From: Silybum marianum
Lineage: Eukaryota; Streptophyta; Magnoliopsida; Asterales; Asteraceae
Direction: 5' to 3'
NCBI GenBank assembly: GCA_036898165.1
Contig: CM072529.1
Span: forward strand, 39,092,501-39,156,500
DNA length: 64,000 nt
A model generated the notes under the pieces. It did no database searches. It worked only from the letters and a program-made list of their open reading frames with translations, and was not told where the DNA came from. Shown here one piece after another: positions 22,729 to 33,930 of this stretch. The translations under genes and the position numbers were made by a program. Positions within the stretch are counted from its first letter, which is position 1. Every line of letters starts with the position of its first letter.

Positions 22729-23664
22729 ATGGAGATATCAAATGATGAAAGGGAGAATGATTTCACTATTCAAGCCATGCAACAACAATTTCAACGACTC
22801 GGAGTTGTATTAGAACGTGTGATGGAAAGATTGGAAAGAATAGAAAGAAGGACGAAAGAAGAACTACGAACACCAAGAACTAATCGAGAAGAGGAGTACG
22901 AAGAGGAGGAAGAGTATGAAGATGGACCAAGACATCGTAGAAGAAGGTGTGGTAATAGAAGACATAATCAAAGGACTGAAAGGGGATTTAACAACATCAA
23001 AATGAAAATTCCACAATTTCAAGGGAAGAGTGATCCGAAAGCCTATTTAGAATGGGAAAAAAATGTTGATCTCAGATTTGATTGCAACAACTATTCTGAA
23101 GATAAAAAGGTAAAACTAGCGGCCATTGAATTCACGGAATATGCAATAGTATGGTGGGATCAAATAGTGACAAACCGAAGGAGATATGTAAGAGGCCGTT
23201 TCTACTTGGGATGAAATAAAAGTGGTTATACACAAGAGGTTTGTTCCTTCTCATTATTTTAGAGACTTGTATTGCAAATTACAATCTTTAAATCAGGGAA
23301 CAAAATCTGTGGAGGACTATTACAAAGAGATGGAGATTGCTATGATTCAAGCAAATGTTGAAGAAGACAGGGAGGCAACCATGGCAAGGTTTTTGAGTGG
23401 CCTAAATCATGACATAGCAAATGTCGTGGAACTACAATATTGTGTGGAACTTGAAGACATGGTGCATACGGCCATGAAAGTTGAGAGGCAACCAAAAAAG
23501 AGAAGTACGTATTCAAGAGGGCAAGCATCTAATTTCAAATCTTTGAATAACCAAGGCTTCAAATTCTTCATCTTCAAAAACCTCAAAGTGAAACTCTCAA
23601 AGGTGGAAAAGTGGATAAGGGTAAAGGTATTGGTTCTACCCATACTAAATCTCATGAAATTAAG
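22729..23664 (+). pseudogene. Ty3 gag
   Basis: The ATG at 22729 opens a frame with an N-terminal helix (MQQQFQRLGVVLERVMERLE), an Arg/Glu-rich stretch and the retrotransposon Gag domain. That domain begins FQGKSDPKAYLEWEKNVD and continues AIEFTEYAIVWWDQ. A shift near 23195-23215 moves to a second frame (KRFVPSHYFRDLYCKLQSL, then MARFLSGLNHDIANVVEL). The protein would be the capsid subunit. Another shift near 23570-23600 precedes the zinc knuckle. Confidence 0.85.
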
Positions 23665-24178
23665 TGTTTTCTTTGTCTAGGTTTGGGTCATATTGCATCA
23701 CAATGCCCAAATAAAAGAGTGATGATTCTTCATGAAAGTGGTGAAGTGGAATCTGAAAGTGAAAAGGATGAGTCTTTAGATGAGGAAGAGGACGTGGAGT
23801 AAACCGAGGCAGAAAATGGTGAACTTTTGGTGGTGAAAAAAGCTCTAAACTTGCAAGTGAAGGTGAATGACACACAACACCGAGAAAACATCTTTCATAC
23901 ACGATGTTTGGTTCAAGGCAAGGTATGCACTTTAATAATTGATGGTGGGATTTGTACTAATGTTGTAAGTACTGAAGTTGTTGAGAAGTTGAATTTTCAC
24001 ACTTTAAAGCATCCACAACCATATAAACTTCAGTGGTTAAATGAGTGTGGGGAAATGAAAGTCACAAAATAGGTATTGATCTCATTTTCCATTGAACAAT
24101 ACAAAGATAAAGTGATGTGCGATGTTGTTTCAATGCATGTTAATCATATAATTTTGGGGAGGTTGTGGCAATTTGATG
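23665..24178 (+). pseudogene. Ty3 zinc knuckle and protease, cut off by a deletion
   Basis: The knuckle CFLCLGLGHIASQC (23665-23706) fits C-x2-C-x4-H-x4-C. An acidic linker follows. The protease carries LIIDGGICTNVV (about 23934-23970), where DGG replaces the common D-S/T-G, as is usual in this lineage. It continues with LQWLNECGEMKV and the second-half block HIILGRLWQFDD. A TAG at 24070 and the junction at about 24178 end it. There the sequence jumps into pol C-terminal codons, so everything from RT to integrase is absent. Confidence 0.85.
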
Positions 24179-24845
24179 ATTCAAGATGCCCCCATTACAA
24201 GATCAAGATCGAAACAAGTCAAGGAAGCGTTGATGAGCTTCGTTGCAAGGGTGCAAGTAAATGAAGTAAAGACCACTGAAGATTTGCATGTAACACATGG
24301 GCTTATGCTTAACCATTATTTTTGGATCCCAAATTAAACCATTTCCTTTCTCTTAAGTTGTATTTAGGCCACTAACTTGGATAGAAATCCCAATCCGTTT
24401 TTTGGCCTATAATAAAGTTTCGGTGATCAGAAGTCTTTGAATAAAGATAGGAAACAAGTTTAGATTCATGAATTAAAGGTATACCTTTAATTCTTGATTG
24501 AAATTTAAGTCCTAGCATTTAAAGTAAGGCTTTTGGAGTGTCTTTAGAACCCTATAAATAGGAGCCTTTTGTAATCATTTGGAATCATCATCCTTTGAAT
24601 TATAAACACTTTGTTTTTTAGTTTAACTCATTTGTGAGCTTTGATTTCTTGTAAGAGTATTCATAGTTCAAGAACTTATCAAGATTGTGAACACGATCTT
24701 GTGGCGTTTTAGATTCCTTTAGTTTATAGTTTCCTAACTAATGAGTCAAGGATTTCTCTAGGTTAGTTGAAGCTTCCTATTCCTAGGATATTTGCTGCCT
24801 AATCTATCTCATACGAAGGTTCCAAGTTATTTAACTTGCGGGTCA
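24179..24845 (+). repeat. Right pol C-terminus plus truncated LTR of the Ty3 fragment
   Basis: It is collinear with 21310-22113. It begins at TTCAAGATGCCCCCATTACAAG (frame shifted relative to the protease) and stops at GGGTCAACG. The left LTR continues there with GTTTCGTATCA. The end is therefore broken, not a natural terminus. Confidence 0.8.
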
Positions 24846-25063
24846 ACGTACAAACTGTGCTTATTATTTGATGCCATATTCTTTATAAATTTTTCTTTTA
24901 GTTTTAAGTTATTATAACATAATTGTGACAATGTTGGATGAGGAAGGGAAATGACGCTACACAAAATTCTGATACTACACAGTGAATATTTTTGTGTAGA
25001 AAACGTAGCTCGTTTATTTTTTCAATGCTTCACATATTTTGAAATATGCTTATCAGACTTTGC
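24846..25063. repeat. Right copy of the 217-bp direct repeat
   Basis: It matches 21036-21252 and abuts the truncated LTR. To its right the sequence continues into unrelated DNA (CATATAGTCCG). It is far too long for a retrotransposon target duplication. Confidence 0.85.
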
Positions 25064-25836
25064 ATATAGTCCGAGTTCTTTTTGTTACTTTTTTTTGTAA
25101 TGGTAATTACCACTGCTTTTGCTTTCTTATCACCATTTGTGCTTCATTCTTGCTCAGGTAACCGTTAGAATTCTGTTGTTCTATATCCGGAAACAGGTAA
25201 TTTAAAGGGCTTGTGCTACTTGTTTGTTATGTGAACACCTTTTCTGTTAACTAGGTGTTTTGGTTGACAAGTCTGGTAGGAAGCAGAACAAGTGCTAATT
25301 GCATTCATCAAAGGTTGCTGAAATATCAAACATAACTTTTGTCCCATAATGTCTATGCTTAAACATTCATCAAAGGTTGCTGAAATATCAAATACTTCAC
25401 TTATTAAAGGTTTGTTGTTTTCTTCTGTTCTTCCCCTAATTTCTATTGGATATATTTAAAAATAAAGGCTTCTAACTTGTGGGTGTGACCGAATATGTTA
25501 AAAATCCGGGTTTCGATTACTGGGTACACTCTAGAAGTCCTTGAAAAAATAGGGGTATGGTGATAAGAGCTCTTTCTACATTTTTGTATTAATTTGTAAC
25601 ATTATTTATCTTGTAAAATAAAATATTATGTATAAAAAAAACCTAAGTTCTTGATCAAGCATTTCATAGTTGACTTAGCGACTGACGCTAGCGGAGGAAT
25701 TCAAGTTCGTCTTCCACAGGGTTGAAATACCTTTTATGTATTTGAGCAAAGTCATTCAACCCCTTTGACAACGAAGCTACACACTCTAAGGCTTTTCGAT
25801 TTTCATTTACAATAAAAAAATTCACACCTTAGCTCA
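25064..25836. other. Intron-like sequence left of a Helitron-type end
   Basis: A short block at 25160-25197 is bounded by TTGCTCAG and GTAATT like an exon. A second AG-bounded block starts at 25255. Neither has a recognised product. A 28-bp phrase (CATTCATCAAAGGTTGCTGA and on) is repeated at about 25303 and 25363. The region may be captured gene sequence, but this is not proven. Confidence 0.3.
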
Positions 25837-25864
25837 CCCGGTGCGTTGCAGGAGCACATGCTAG
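25837..25864 (+). mobile_element. Helitron-like 3' terminus
   Basis: A short GC-rich hairpin-like word (CCGGTGCGTTGCAGGAGCAC) is followed by ATG and CTAG, then T. Plant Helitrons end in a GC hairpin about 10 bp before CTRR and insert before T. The stem is imperfect. I did not find the matching TC 5' end, so the extent of the element is unknown. Confidence 0.4.
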
Positions 25865-25880
25865 TATGTATATTATATAT

Positions 25881-26259
25881 GGAGAAATTTCAAATACAAA
25901 CCAAGCAATTGGTACATACAAACTCCATTCAACCAATCATTTTTTTTTATTTTTTTCACATTTTCTTAATTATGAGGGTTGATTAGTCAATAATATGTGA
26001 AAAAAATTCATTAAGAACACATAAAGGTTGATTAATCAAGAATATATGAAACAAGATTCATCAAAATGAGAAATACATGATACAATTCCATTTTCATATA
26101 GGAACAAAAATATATAAAATAATTTCATAAAGCGAATAATTATAAGAAACAATTTCATTATATTAAACACTTTCATTAAAAAAATATTCGAAAAAACAAT
26201 GCAACCATGGAGTTTGTACGGTTTGTACGAATTGTTTGGTTTGTATTTGAAATCTCTCC
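25881..26259. mobile_element. MULE-type MITE, copy 1
   Basis: The ends GGAGAAATTTCAAATACAAA and the complement of TTTGTATTTGAAATCTCTCC form a long inverted repeat that continues inward (ACCAAGCAATT). The flanks ATTATATAT (25872-25880) and ATTATACAC (26260-26268) look like a decayed 9-bp duplication, as expected for Mutator-like elements. No coding capacity. Confidence 0.75.
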
Positions 26260-26264
26260 ATTAT

Positions 26265-26300
<36 letters not shown>
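26260..26300. repeat. (AC)n(AT)n microsatellite
   Basis: Runs of ACACAC and then ATATAT lie between the two related MITEs. Confidence 0.9.
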
Positions 26301-26662
26301 TTGATTTCCATTACAAACCAGTCAATTGGTCTTACAAACCGTACAAACTGCATTCAACCAATTATTTTTTAAATTTGTTTTCATTTTTTCTTAATTATTA
26401 GGGTTAATTAGTCAATAATATATGAAAAAATTTCATCAAAAATACATGAGGATTGATTAATGAAAAATATGTGAAACAAGTTTCATCAAAATGAAAATTT
26501 CATGAAACAATTCCATTTTCATGTAGCAACAAAAATATATGAAATAATTTTATGAATAAAAGAATTATATGAAACACTTTCATGAAATAATTTTATTCAA
26601 TTATGAATCACATGGTTATATGGTTCATAAGAATTGACTGATTTGTAATTGAAATCTTGAGG
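26301..26662. mobile_element. MULE-type MITE, copy 2
   Basis: It is related to copy 1 along its length. The left end TTGATTTCCATTACAAACC pairs with the right end ending TTTGTAATTGAAATCTTGAGG. It is more diverged than copy 1 and its ends are less exact. Confidence 0.65.
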
Positions 26663-28059
26663 ACTAATCTCAACCACTAAAGAGTTTAGTAAAAGGTTAC
26701 TAATCATGGTTACATTTTTGTAATATTAATAAAAAGAGAAGAGCGTACTATTGATTTTGTTACAACCGTCATATTTGACTTTTCTAATTAATCATTGACA
26801 ACACCTGAATTTATATGGTGAATCTGGTGAATTAGGATGTGTTCTGGATTCACATGGTGAATCTGATGAATTAATATGTGTTCTGGATTCATATGGTGAA
26901 TTTATGTGTTCTATAAAGAACGATCAACTATATTTGGATTTACTGTGCTGAATTAGTATATGTTTCGTATGTTGAATCTGTATGTTTCATATAGTGAGTG
27001 AATATGTATGTTTCATCTAGCGAATCTTTTTACCAAAATGACGATTATGTACGTTCTTTTTAACTAAAAACATATTTCAATTAAAAATATAGAATCAAAA
27101 CCAAATTAAAGCTTAAATCAGTGCTTACGGTTTGAACCTTTTTTAATTTTTATTTGATTTAATCTATATATATATGTTTACATATAGGAAATCTATTTCA
27201 AATATTTATTTTTAAAATCAATCCTATCAATATATTTATAAGTCCAAGGGGCCTTAATTCACTAGTTGGGCATACCAAGTTGGCATTAAAAATAGCTAGG
27301 ACATAGAGTGTCGAACTTGGGGCTGAACCATAATAACAAACGACACCACAACTCGATATTGTCGTTTTTGTTGAACCTTTGTCCCCGTTTTGCTTTCACC
27401 AGGTATGATGCCATGCAAATTTCATTGGTACAAATTTTTATCCAAAAGTTAACGATGTAGCTAATTTATTTGGTTTACGATAAAATATGTATATTGATTA
27501 TTGATTTATTTTCAAGATATTAATGTATAAGTTTTAATATTTATTTTGTTTGTTAAAGGTTAGTTGTCTAATGAACATGACTTTATAGTGAATGGTGTTT
27601 TTTTGTGTGAAGCATCTTGTAAAATATAAGGTGCACATTAAACATAAAAAAAATAACATTTCATATTATGAGTAATTAGTGACGATAATGTCAGATTTTA
27701 AAAATGAAAGAAATTATAAAAAAAAAAAACTATTTTTACATGCAGTGATGTTTAAATATTGAGGAGACATTTTCTTAAATGTCGATGGTATTGTAATTAC
27801 AATCTATTTTGTTTAACATAAATTAAGAATATACATTTATTCGTAACGTTGACCAAGCAACACAAAATTCTATATAACTTTAACAAATATATGATAATAA
27901 AATAGGCAAATGTGATCAGGCCGTTCCTGACATTTTATAGGTTTTAGGCGAAAAATGAAAAATAAGTCCTCGATAAGTGCAAAATAAACTATCATTTTGG
28001 GTTTCAATGCTGACTATTTAGAGTAACATTCTATGTAAATCAATTATAAGTCAATTGTG
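26663..28059. other. AT-rich intergenic sequence with a 39-bp minisatellite
   Basis: No gene is seen. 26820-26858 and 26859-26897 are two 39-bp units (GAATCTG-TGAATTA...GTTCTGGATTCA-ATGGT), followed by degenerate partial units to about 27030. Elsewhere poly-A/T runs only. Confidence 0.6.
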
Positions 28060-28793
28060 TTCAAAGACGGAGCCAGAAAGTTTACTAAGGCGGTCCTCTT
28101 TTAAATGTTATATATAATACAACTGTAAAAATATATCAATAAGTTAACTACAATGTCAAATATCACAACAATTTTAATATGAAATATGCAATGGTCTAGT
28201 AACAAATGGGACTTGGGAGTGTGCACATGAACAAACAATTAACAGTCTTAGGAACACATTTTCTGATGTATAAATTGTGTAATCAAGATTTGAAGGAGGC
28301 AACAAAATCGTATACCACAATTAGATATGGACTTCAAGAACAGAAACTTATACCAACAAATTCACAACAATTTAACACTTTCAAACAATATTCAAATAAA
28401 TAGTACTAAACCCAATAATTGTAGAATCGCATAGTAATTCAGTTAACCCGAAAAAATTAAGTAACCGAACTTGAAGTTGAAGGGAAATGCCCAAAGCTCG
28501 TGGTATTGTAGTAGATAAAAATTAACTAGAGAACAATAAGCTATACTATAACATAAACAATCAATTAATTTTAACATATTTTGTTCTTCAATGCAATTAA
28601 TTATTACATGTTTGGGGCCTTAATAATGTTAAATTCTTTTTGAATTTTATGTCTCTTTCTCTTTTAGTTATTAATATTTTTGAAATACTACTATATATTA
28701 TGTAGTATATACGGGGGGAAATTGGGCCCCTATTTTCTTATGGGTCCTGGGCGTATGCCCGGCCTGCCCTCCCCCAAAAACGACCCTTTATGT
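28060..28793. mobile_element. Possible decayed hAT-type element
   Basis: The left edge reads ACGGAGCCAGAAAG, similar to the GGCGGAGCCAG ends of plant hAT MITEs. The right edge has a GGGTCCTGGGCGTATGCCCGGCCTGCCC block that often precedes such ends. The inverted repeat and target duplication are too decayed to confirm. Confidence 0.3.
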
Positions 28794-29542
28794 GATGCAT
28801 AATTATAATAGTATATAAATACCTTTTTATGTGGTTAATCTATTTGATGTAATGAGTTGATGAGTATGAACATAACAACACTCAAAAGTATATATCTAAT
28901 CTCTAAGTATGTGTATGTTAACTGTATTTTCATGCATTATTTCAATCTAAAATTACCTTTTATGTCTAGTTTAATTGCTTGCATATAGTTTTTATTTGAA
29001 TGTTAGTCAATTATATTCTCGTTTAATATATGTTAGGGATGTTATTTTGAAATACTTCCTATTTTGTTGGATTTTGACGGATAAAACATGGAAATTGCAA
29101 GCATGGATTTTTAAAAGCAAATTGATCAACTTTTATGCGGTAGACCTATTGAAGAAATATGGCATAAATCGAACCAAATATTAAAGAACGAAAGCATGAG
29201 AAAAACCTTTGGAAGAATAGAAATCAAAAAGGGCGTTTATGAAATAGATGCAATCTTGAAGGGGCTGAGTTGAAATTATACTTGTTTAAATATGAATTAG
29301 TTTTTGGTTTTTGGTCTTTCTTCTTTTTCTTCCTAGCGTGCGTTGTTTATTATTTTTTTCAGTTTTAGCTTTCAATTGTTCCTTATTTTTCTTCCATCAT
29401 TTAGTTTAGATTTAGGTTTAGATTTGTATTTTTTTCTTGTTTGACCGTTCGAAGATGTGATGAAAATGTAATCTTGTGATGGATAAAAGATGAAGATGGA
29501 ATGTGACAGATTCTCATCTAACATTTAACATCTATTATACAT
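28794..29542. other. AT-rich sequence, nothing assigned
   Basis: Short open frames only. It may be an old LTR fragment, but no motif supports that. Confidence 0.4.
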
Positions 29543-29690
29543 TATTTATAATACAAGTGTAATTTGGATAAGGGAAAAACTAACTAATCATCCTCTAAAC
29601 TAGCAGCTACGATAATGATGACAACAAGTATATCAAAAACAACAATTTGCTAATTATAAGGAAAGCATCAGTCAATGCTTATCTCCAACA
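29543..29690 (-). repeat. 3' LTR of RE1-like Copia, truncated
   Basis: 148 bp, base for base the same as 33974-34121 by eye. The outer ~43 bp present in the other LTR are absent. The plus-strand word before the break is ATACAT. Confidence 0.9.
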
Positions 29691-30883
29691 TTCCCCCGCA
29701 AGATGGACGGTCTACTGGAAAGTCCAATCTTGGATAGTAAGAAATCAAGACGAGGCCGTGACAAAGGTTTGGTAAGAAAGTCAGCAAGTTGATCACCGGA
29801 ACAGACATGTGTAACTCTTAATGCACCAATCTGAACCTGTTCTCTAATGAAGTAAAAATCAAGTGCCAAATGTTTCATCTTTGAGTGGAAAACAGGATTA
29901 GCACTTAGTTGTGTTGCACTTAAATTATCGCAATAGATAACAGGACTTTGACGAAGATGCACTCCCAGCTCAACAAGGAGATTTCGAACCCACATTAATT
30001 CAGCTGTGGTGGAAGCTACCGCCCGATATTCAGCCTCGGTGGAAGAACGAGCAACAGATCGTTGCTTTTTAGAAGTCCAAGTAATCGGATTTTTGCCAAG
30101 AAAGACGACATGTCCCATTGTAGAAGTGTAATTATCTTTATCACCGCCCCAATCGGCATCCGAGAACTCATGCAGACAAAGAGGAGAATCTTTGAGAATG
30201 TTGATGCCTTTATCCATGGTGCCACATAAATAGTGTAAGAGTCTCTTAAGAGCAGCCCAATGGGCACTCGTAGGTCGATGCATGAACTGAGACAACCTGT
30301 TTACGGCAAAGGTGACATCGGGACGAGTGATGGTGAGGTATTGAAGACTACCAACAGCTGCTCGATAGTCCTTTGGAACCTCAAGTGAAATGCCGGAATT
30401 AGCTGTCAAAGGATTTGTGATCACCATTGGTGTGGAGGAGCTCTTTGCATCTAACATACCCATTCTCTCAAGAAGATCAGCTATGTACTTGCGTTGGCTG
30501 AGAAATAAACCATCGGATGTAGGAGTAACTTCAACACCCAAGAAATAAGAGAGAGCGCCTAAATCCTTTAAGGAGAACGTTTTAGCCAAACTTCCAATAA
30601 ACGAATCAAGTTTAGTAGCATTTGGACCTGTGACAATAATATCGTCCACATACACAACGAAATAAATTGGAGTAGTGGAGTGATGTATAATAAATAAAGA
30701 GGCATCAGCTACGGAGCGCTTAAATCCCGAACTAAGAAGAAAGTTGGTGAGTTCCGTATACCAAGCCCGGGGGGCTTGCTTTAACCCATAAATAGCTTTG
30801 CGCAATTTACAAATGTGAGAGGGAAATGCAGCATCAACAAATCCAGGAGGTTGAGACATGTACACCTCATCGAGTAACGTACC
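29672..30883 (-). pseudogene. RE1-like Copia pol, distal RT and RNase H
   Basis: After the nonsense codon the frame continues GTLLDEVYMSQPPGF (just left of 30883), then the RT block YGLKQAPRAW and the catalytic YVDDIIVTG (about 30630-30657). The RNase H with SSTEAEYRAVAS (about 30005-30045) follows, then the C-terminal block QLADFLTKPLSRPRL. The frame runs over the polypurine tract (TTGCGGGGGAA) and ends inside the LTR at 29672. Confidence 0.93.
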
Positions 30884-31590
30884 TTAAAGGAAAGCGTTGT
30901 TAATGTCGAGTTGCCTTAGATGCCAACCATTTGTAACCGCAAGACCAAGTAAGGTTCGAATAGTAGCCGGTTTGACAACCGGATTATAAGTTTCCGTGTA
31001 ATCAATACCAGGCCTTTGTTGAAAACCTTTAGCGACTAAACGTGCCTTGTAGCGATCAATGGTACCATCGGAATGATACTTAATTCGGAAAACCCACCTG
31101 CATTTAACAAGATTTTTAGTAGTATCCGGAGCTACTAAATTCCAAGTGCCAAGAGAATGAAGTGCCTTGATCTCGTCTTCCATATCCTTGCGCCAAAGAG
31201 GGTTCTTTAGAGCTTGGGCCACTGTCGTGGGCTCATGAGGTTTATCATGAACAACGACCAAATTTGCATACTTTGGATTTGGCTTATAAATATTGTTTTT
31301 GGACCTGGTAACTATGCGAAGGGGAATGACAGGTTGGGAAGTGGATTCTGCAATAGGGTTGGGTGTAGGTTCTGTGGACACATGTCTGATAGTCGGTTGG
31401 TCTACACTTGCTATAGCAGAGGTTTCTGGGCTGCTGGACTGGGCCATGGAATCAACTAGAGAGCTGTCCGGTGGAGCTGAAACTGCCATGGAAGGTGACG
31501 ATGGTGACCCGGGTTGAGATTGGCTTTGGGATGAAGTTTGAGAACTTGGGGGTGGTGTAAAATGGGCAGGGTAAGAGGACACCAGGTGTC
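30884..31590 (-). pseudogene. RE1-like Copia pol, proximal RT
   Basis: A Ser/Pro-rich linker (SSQTSSQSQSQPGSPSSPS) is followed by the RT start (W-R-K-D-M-E-D-E-I, then LVKCRWVFRIK and KARLVAKGF) up to LDINNAFL. A TAA at 30884-30886 stands where other Copia elements have a Gln codon. A single C-to-T change would explain it. The left edge at about 31590 is a frameshift. Confidence 0.9.
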
Positions 31591-31965
31591 CAGATTAGGT
31601 GTGGGTGGGAAGTGTGTTTGAGTAGTGAGGCGTGCATAAGGAAACTCGGATTCAACAAAACGGACATGTCGTGATGTATAAACCTTTTTAGATTTAGGAT
31701 CATAGCAATGATATGCACTTTGAGACTTCGAATAACCAATAAATATGCAGGCGGTGGACTTGGGGTCAAGTTTATGATGTGCATATGGCTTCAACCAAGG
31801 ATAACACAAGCACCCAAATGAACGTAACTTATGATAATTAGGAGGTGACCCAAATAAACAAAGGAAAGGAGACTTGTGATCCAAGGTTGGAGTGGGCAAC
31901 CTGTTAATGAGATAGGCAGCCGTATTGAAAGCATATGACCAATACTCAATGGGAAGATGAGCATG
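31591..31965 (-). pseudogene. RE1-like Copia integrase C-terminal region
   Basis: The frame gives NRLPTPTLDHKSPFLCLFG, LRSFGCLCYPWL and CIFIGYSKSQSAYHCYDP, the standard segment after the integrase core. It joins the upstream frame by a shift near 31965 and the downstream frame by a shift near 31590. Confidence 0.88.
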
Positions 31966-33851
31966 TCAAGAAGAGAAAGGCCCGTTTCAACAATATGACG
32001 GTGTCGACGCTCGGCATAACCATTGTGCTCGGGGGTATGAGGTGGGGATGTGAGGTGAGAGACTCCATCAACAGTAAGAAAAGATGCGAGGGCTTGATAC
32101 TCCCCACCGTTGTCAGAATAGAGGACCTTAATGTTTTTCTCAAAAAAATTCTCGACTAGAGCTTTGAACCTTATAAAGATGAATTTTGTATTAGACTTAT
32201 TTTGGAGAGGATAAAACCAAATATATTTGGTAAAATGATCAACAAATATGACATAATACTTAAAACCATCAATTAAATAGACCGGAGAAGTCCATAAATC
32301 AGTGTAAACAAGATCTAGTGGAGCATGAGAAATTAAAGTTGACTGACTAAAGGGGAGCTTGTGGCTCTTATTACATTGACAAGAATTGCAATTGAATGAA
32401 AAAGCGCTAGGAACATCAAGTTTAAATTTAGAGACTAAACTCTTGAAGATGGCTAAAGATGGATGGCCGAGATGATGGTGCCAATCGATTGCCGACGCTT
32501 TCATTGTGGAAAATGCGAGGATAGATGGATTGGATGGCCATTCATAAATGCCTTGCTTAGTTGGTCCTTTGGTTAGGTGTGCCCCCGTGAGACGGTCCTT
32601 AATCACAAAAGAATCAAAAGAAAATTCTATTAGAAGATTATTTTCTAAGCATAACATGTAAATGGATACAATGTTACGAGACATCGTAGGAGCACAAAGA
32701 ATATTAGACAAAACTAAAGGAATATTGGAAGAGGTAGGAAAAGAGGTAGAACCAATGTGAGTGATAGGTACACCCGAGCCGTCGCCGATGACAATTTCCT
32801 CAGTTCCATCATAAGGTTGGTGCAAGGCCAAGTTTGAGAGATCATGTGTCACGTGATGAGTTGCACCGGTGTCTAACAACCATCGAGACGTATTGCTTGA
32901 GGCATTAGCAATAGCCACATGAGCTTGAGGAGAAGATGTGGTGAAAGTCGGTCTAGGAGGAGGCCTGACCGAAGGAAATCGCTGCTGGAAGACAGGGCAT
33001 AGTTGAAGGGAGTGACCCTTTGTGTGGCACCATTGACATGTGCCTTGGTAGCCTGTGGAATGCTTACGGTTAGAAAGTTGTTGTGAGCCCTTACATAAAG
33101 GAGTATGACCACCGTTGAACGATGTTGCACCGTAATTAGTGGAGCCGTAATTATGTTGTCTGGTGGCGGTAACATGAGCGGAAGCAGGGATCGAAGGTGG
33201 TGCAGATTGAGTCATGATGGTTGACTCACGGTTCAGAAGTTTCTCGTGAAGATCATCAAAGGATATGGGACTGTCACGAGCATGAACGGAATCAATGACC
33301 GCTTGATAATCAGAACCAAGCCCTTCTAATATACGATCAGTGATATCTTCATGTTTGAGCGGGCAATCGAGCAAAGCTAGTTGATCTGTACAAACCTTAA
33401 TGGCATTCATGTACTCGGAAATAGATAGAGGACCTTTGGTGATGGTCTTTAGTTCAACCTTCAAAAGCTTTTCGCGACCCCTTGACTGTTTCGCGAAAGT
33501 GTTTGCTAGAGTATCCCATAACTGCTTACTTGACACCGAGCGCGAGACAAGAGGAACAACAGTAGGATCCAAAGTGCCAATGAGTGAACCAAACAGAAGT
33601 TTATCTTGACGAACCCACGTAGTGAGTGCGGGATTGGGTACAGATGTTGTTGCGTTGGTAATGAGGGCTGGTGGTGCTATACAGGAGCCATCCAAGAATT
33701 TGTAAAGGCCATACCCTATTAGGGTAGACTCAACTTGGAGTTTCCACGACATGTAATTAGAAGTGGTGAGCTTGAGAATATTTGTGAGAGACACTATGAT
33801 GAGGGGTGATGTGGGTTCAGCATCATTCGGGATGGTATTTGGGGAAGCCAT
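31966..33851 (-). CDS. RE1-like Copia gag, protease and integrase core
   Basis: The ATG at 33851 opens about 630 codons. Gag is a UBN2-type domain (YMSWKLQVESTL, then LWDTLANTFAKQSRGRE) with a zinc knuckle CQWCHTKGHSLQLC (C-x2-C-x4-H-x4-C). The protease active site is LLDTGATHH (about 32845-32871). The pre-integrase region has WHHHLGHPS and CNSCQCNKSHK. The integrase core shows TDLW (about 32300), YSDNGGEY (about 32110) and the Glu in HNGYAERRHR (about 32010-32035), completing D-D-E. The frame is fully open until the shift near 31965. The protein would build particles, mature the polyprotein and integrate cDNA. Confidence 0.9.
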
Positions 33852-33910
33852 GGGAGAGACAATAGGTTCACAACAGATGTGAGGGAGGGAAAAAAATTAG
33901 GTTGAGAATA

Positions 33911-33930
33911 CAACCTGCTCTGATACCATA
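33911..33930 (-). promoter_or_regulatory. Primer-binding site of RE1-like Copia
   Basis: On the minus strand TATGGTATCAGAGCAGGTTG directly follows the LTR end TTCA. It contains the initiator tRNA-Met complement TGGTATCAGAGC. Confidence 0.9.

Larger units (their letters stand above)
21253..24845 (+). mobile_element. Internally deleted Ty3 retrotransposon fragment (LTR-gag-PR-LTR)
   Basis: The order is: pol C-terminal codons (21253-21459, with GPITRSRSKQIKE), an LTR ending CA at 22128, a primer-binding site, a leader, gag, zinc knuckle and protease. An abrupt junction near 24178 then leads back into pol C-terminal codons and a second LTR truncated near 24845. Reverse transcriptase, RNase H and integrase are all missing. 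The left end lies inside pol and the right LTR lacks its last ~15 bp, so both ends are broken. Gag and PR wording suggests a chromovirus-like lineage. Confidence 0.8.
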
